Assembly: GCF_001179925.1 (NCBI RefSeq)
Contig: NZ_CVSF01000068.1
Location: 1-64,000, forward strand
From: Candidatus Pelagibacter communis
Lineage (GTDB): Bacteria > Pseudomonadota > Alphaproteobacteria > Pelagibacterales > Pelagibacteraceae
Length of the DNA: 64,000 nucleotides
Direction: 5' to 3'
Shown: piece after piece, positions 61,579 through 64,000 of the stretch
Layout of the letters: each line of letters opens with the position of its first letter
Numbering within the stretch: position 1 is the first letter of the stretch
Translations under genes and position numbers: made by a program
The notes under the pieces: model-generated
Databases searched by the model: none
Seen by the model: only the letters and a program-made list of their open reading frames with translations
What the model was told of the DNA's origin: nothing

Positions 61579-64000
61579 TCATTTATTATTATGTCTTTCA
61601 CACGGTGACGTGCTTATTTTCCAGCAAACTGGACATTTTTGTCCCTTAGCCTTGGTCGTTTGGACTGTGATTTCTTGTTTATCGCTTTTTTCAATTTTAA
61701 CTAAAGAAGTAATACACAATTCCGATAAATCTATTCCTTCAATAATTTTTTGATTATTTTCATTTAATTTAACCAATAACTCAGCTTCTAAGCTAGAACC
61801 GATTTCTTTATTTGCTCTTTTTTCCTCAATACTTAAGTTACAAGCATCTCTAATCTTAAGCAATTTTAACCATTTTGAATTAAGCTCAGCGTTTTCGAAT
61901 TTTTTTGGAAAATCTAAAAAATTTTCTAAATGAATACTCTTTTTATCTTTTTTAATTAACCTATAAATTTCTTCAGTTGTAAATGACAAAATTGGTGCAA
62001 ACCATCTAAGTAGTGAGTTTAAAATAATGTTAAGTAAAACTAGAGTGTTTTTTCTTTTTTCAGAATTAATTGGATCACAGTATAAAGTATCTTTTCTTAT
62101 ATCAAAATAAAAGGCAGATAAATCAACTGTGCAAAAATTTAAAAGTTCTTTATAGAGATTATGGAAATCGTAATTTTTGAAATATTTATAAAAATTTACA
62201 TCTAAACTATAGATTTTGTGAAGCATATATTTCTCCAATTCAGGCATATTATTCAAATCGAGGTTCTTAAGATTTATATCTTCGAAATGATCATTTAAAT
62301 TGCCTAATAAGTATCTAAAAGTATTTCTTATTTTTCTATAAGACTCAGAATGTTGATCTAATATTGAATAATCAATTCTTAAATCTTCAGCATAGTTAGA
62401 TGAAGCTACCCATATCCTTAAAATGTCTGCACCATATTTTTTTAGTATATCCTCTGGAGCAATTACATTTCCCAATGATTTAGACATCTTAAGACCTTTT
62501 CCATCAACCACAAATCCATGGGACAGGATTGATTCAAACGGAGCTTTACCCCTAGTTCCGCACGACTCAAGTAAAGATGAATGAAACCAACCTCTATGTT
62601 GATCTGAACCTTCCAAATACATAGAAGCAGGCCATTTCAAATCTTTCCTTTTTTCTAAAACAAAAGAGTGCGTAGAGCCACTATCGAACCATACTTCAAC
62701 AATATCACTTAATTTTTCAAAATTTTCTGCTTTATACTTTTTTCCTAAAAATTTTTGAGGGTCATCTGAAAACCAACAATCAGAACCTTCTTTCTCATAA
62801 ATATTTGCAATATTTTCATAAACCTCATCATCAACCAAAATTTCTTTTGTATCTTTATTAATAAATATTGGAAGAGGTACTCCCCATACTCTCTGTCTAG
62901 AAACACACCAATCTGGTCTTGTTTCAATCATTGATTTTAATCTTTCTTTACCCTTGACAGGATAAAAATTAGTATCATCAATAGCTTTCAGAGCTTTATC
63001 TCTTAATTTATGACTATCCATAGAAATAAACCATTGAGGCGTTGCCCTATGAACTAATGGAGCCTTAGATCTCCAAGAGTGAGGGTATGAATGAATCAAT
63101 TCACCATTAGATAATAATTTATTTTGATCTTTCAGTTTTTTAATAACAACTGAGTTTGATTTAAAAATATGTTGACCTTCAAAAAGTGGAACATTTTTTG
63201 TATACTTTCCGTCTCCATCAACTGTTTCAACCGCTTTAATACCATTATTCAAACATAGATTAAAATCATCAGGACCATGACTTGGGGCGCAGTGAACAAT
63301 TCCAGTTCCTTGTTCTGTTGTTACAAATCTTGCTTCCAGCATTGGAATATCATATTTATATCCAAGATCATAAAACGGGTGTAGACATATAGTTCCTTGA
63401 AAATCTTTTCCTTTAAATTTTTTAATAATTTTAAAACTACTTATTCCACATTCTTTTAAAACATTCTCTTTTAAAGCTTCAGCAATAACAATTTTTTCAT
63501 TCTTAATATTTTCAGAATCAACTTGAATTAATAAGTAATCTAAACTTTCATTATAAGCTAAAGCTTTATTTGCTGGGATAGTCCAGGGGGTAGTGGTCCA
63601 AATAACTATTTCACTTCCATTTAATTCTTTTATATTTGACGATTTGACAGAAAATAATGCATAAATAGTATCTGATTTATGATCTAAATATTCTACTTCA
63701 GCGTCAGCAAGAGCAGTTTTTTCTACTGTAGACCACAAGACTGGTTTAAATCCTCTATATAAACTCCCCTCTTTTAAAAACTTTCCAAGCTCTCTAACTA
63801 TTTGGGCTTCGGCATCAAAACTCATTGTAGAGTAATAATTTTCCCAGTCTCCTACTACACCTAATCTTTTAAATTGACTTTTATGAACATCAATCCATTT
63901 TTCAGCGAATGCTCTACATTCTTTTCTAAACTCAACTATAGGGACTTCGTTTTTATTTTTTTTATTTTTTTTATATTGTTCCTCAATTTTCCATTCAATT
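61579..64000 (-). CDS. ileS: Isoleucyl-tRNA synthetase (5' end missing)
   Basis: Class I aminoacyl-tRNA synthetase for isoleucine. The frame is still open at base 64000, so the N-terminus with the HIGH motif is outside the window. Present are the editing domain (WTTTPWTIPANKALAY), the GTGIVHCAPSHGPDDF block, the KMSKS loop (GLKMSKSLGNVI), the anticodon-binding helices and a C-terminal zinc site (CPVCWKISTSPCERH). No internal break is seen; at least 806 codons lie in the window. Confidence 0.96.
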   Translation of the reverse strand, partial: IEWKIEEQYKKNKKNKNEVPIVEFRKECRAFAEKWIDVHKSQFKRLGVVGDWENYYSTMSFDAEAQIVRELGKFLKEGSLYRGFKPVLWSTVEKTALADAEVEYLDHKSDTIYALFSVKSSNIKELNGSEIVIWTTTPWTIPANKALAYNESLDYLLIQVDSENIKNEKIVIAEALKENVLKECGISSFKIIKKFKGKDFQGTICLHPFYDLGYKYDIPMLEARFVTTEQGTGIVHCAPSHGPDDFNLCLNNGIKAVETVDGDGKYTKNVPLFEGQHIFKSNSVVIKKLKDQNKLLSNGELIHSYPHSWRSKAPLVHRATPQWFISMDSHKLRDKALKAIDDTNFYPVKGKERLKSMIETRPDWCVSRQRVWGVPLPIFINKDTKEILVDDEVYENIANIYEKEGSDCWFSDDPQKFLGKKYKAENFEKLSDIVEVWFDSGSTHSFVLEKRKDLKWPASMYLEGSDQHRGWFHSSLLESCGTRGKAPFESILSHGFVVDGKGLKMSKSLGNVIAPEDILKKYGADILRIWVASSNYAEDLRIDYSILDQHSESYRKIRNTFRYLLGNLNDHFEDINLKNLDLNNMPELEKYMLHKIYSLDVNFYKYFKNYDFHNLYKELLNFCTVDLSAFYFDIRKDTLYCDPINSEKRKNTLVLLNIILNSLLRWFAPILSFTTEEIYRLIKKDKKSIHLENFLDFPKKFENAELNSKWLKLLKIRDACNLSIEEKRANKEIGSSLEAELLVKLNENNQKIIEGIDLSELCITSLVKIEKSDKQEITVQTTKAKGQKCPVCWKISTSPCERHNNK

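Overview
The window looks like a stretch of core chromosome from a streamlined marine alphaproteobacterium of the SAR11 clade (Pelagibacterales, Candidatus Pelagibacter-like). Seen directly: very AT-rich DNA, Lys/Asn/Ile-rich proteins, about 73 protein genes and one tRNA in 64 kb, no intergenic gap above 100 bp, and many genes joined by ATGA, TAATG or TTAA overlaps. Family knowledge pointing to Alphaproteobacteria: a mitochondrial-type bc1 complex, an aa3-type cox cluster with ctaB and ctaG, a CcrM-type methylase, F0 with paired b and b' subunits, a tailed L25, and an 83-residue UbiK. The crtI-crtB-crtY-blh retinal genes fit a proteorhodopsin-bearing surface bacterium, although no rhodopsin gene and no crtE lie in this window. 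I see no IS element, prophage, CRISPR array, toxin-antitoxin pair or rRNA.

Layout. 1-5.6 kb: uvrB (5' end missing), a pteridine-reductase-like SDR, folB, uvrC, pgsA. 5.6-9.2 kb: ilvE, then divergently a MarR regulator, an OmpR-type response regulator and its histidine kinase, then ubiK facing them. 9.2-15.2 kb: lgt, a MidA-like methyltransferase, pgeF, prs (interrupted by a one-base frameshift), rplY, pth, ychF. 15.2-17.7 kb (minus): petA, petB, petC. 17.8-19.6 kb: trmL, hemF, greA. 19.6-23.5 kb (minus): a TPR protein, ispE, tRNA-Gln, cca. 23.5-26.0 kb: a family-4-like uracil-DNA glycosylase, rnhB, ccrM. 26.0-28.1 kb (minus): a FAD monooxygenase and mutY. 28.1-40.6 kb (plus): a DciA-like gene, a DsbA-like thioredoxin, a short SMC, the F0 operon (atpI, B, E, b', b), crtI, crtB, crtY, blh, ispH, thrB, rnhA. 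40.6-48.7 kb (minus): rsmE, then cytochrome oxidase ctaC, ctaD, ctaB, a 41-residue protein, ctaG, ctaE, surf1, then thrC and a peroxiredoxin. 48.7-51.5 kb: a haloacid dehalogenase, a double-CDGSH protein, a pirin, a quinone oxidoreductase. 51.5-64 kb: a DUF2721 protein, ubiA, msbA, waaA, lpxK, an LpxL-like acyltransferase, a DUF2093 protein, purD, rsmD, pgi, a DUF3035 lipoprotein, lspA and ileS (5' end missing).

How it works together: much of the window is energy conversion. It holds bc1, cytochrome oxidase with its heme and copper assembly factors, quinone genes (ubiA, ubiK), the proton-channel half of ATP synthase, and the retinal pathway that would serve a light-driven pump. MEP-pathway genes ispE and ispH supply isoprenoid precursors. 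The rest is housekeeping: DNA repair, lipid A and lipoprotein maturation, rRNA and tRNA modification, and threonine and purine synthesis.

Most notable observations: the frameshift in the normally essential prs at a T7 run, in a context resembling the prfB recoding site; an SMC with no recognisable hinge; convergent genes whose stop codons interlock on a shared TTAA; divergent mutY and dciA starts that meet as CATATG; a tRNA-Gln three bases before the CCA-adding enzyme gene; and a retinal cassette sitting between F0 and ispH genes and overlapping ispH. I found no clearly new multi-gene system; the interest lies in compaction and in single-gene oddities.
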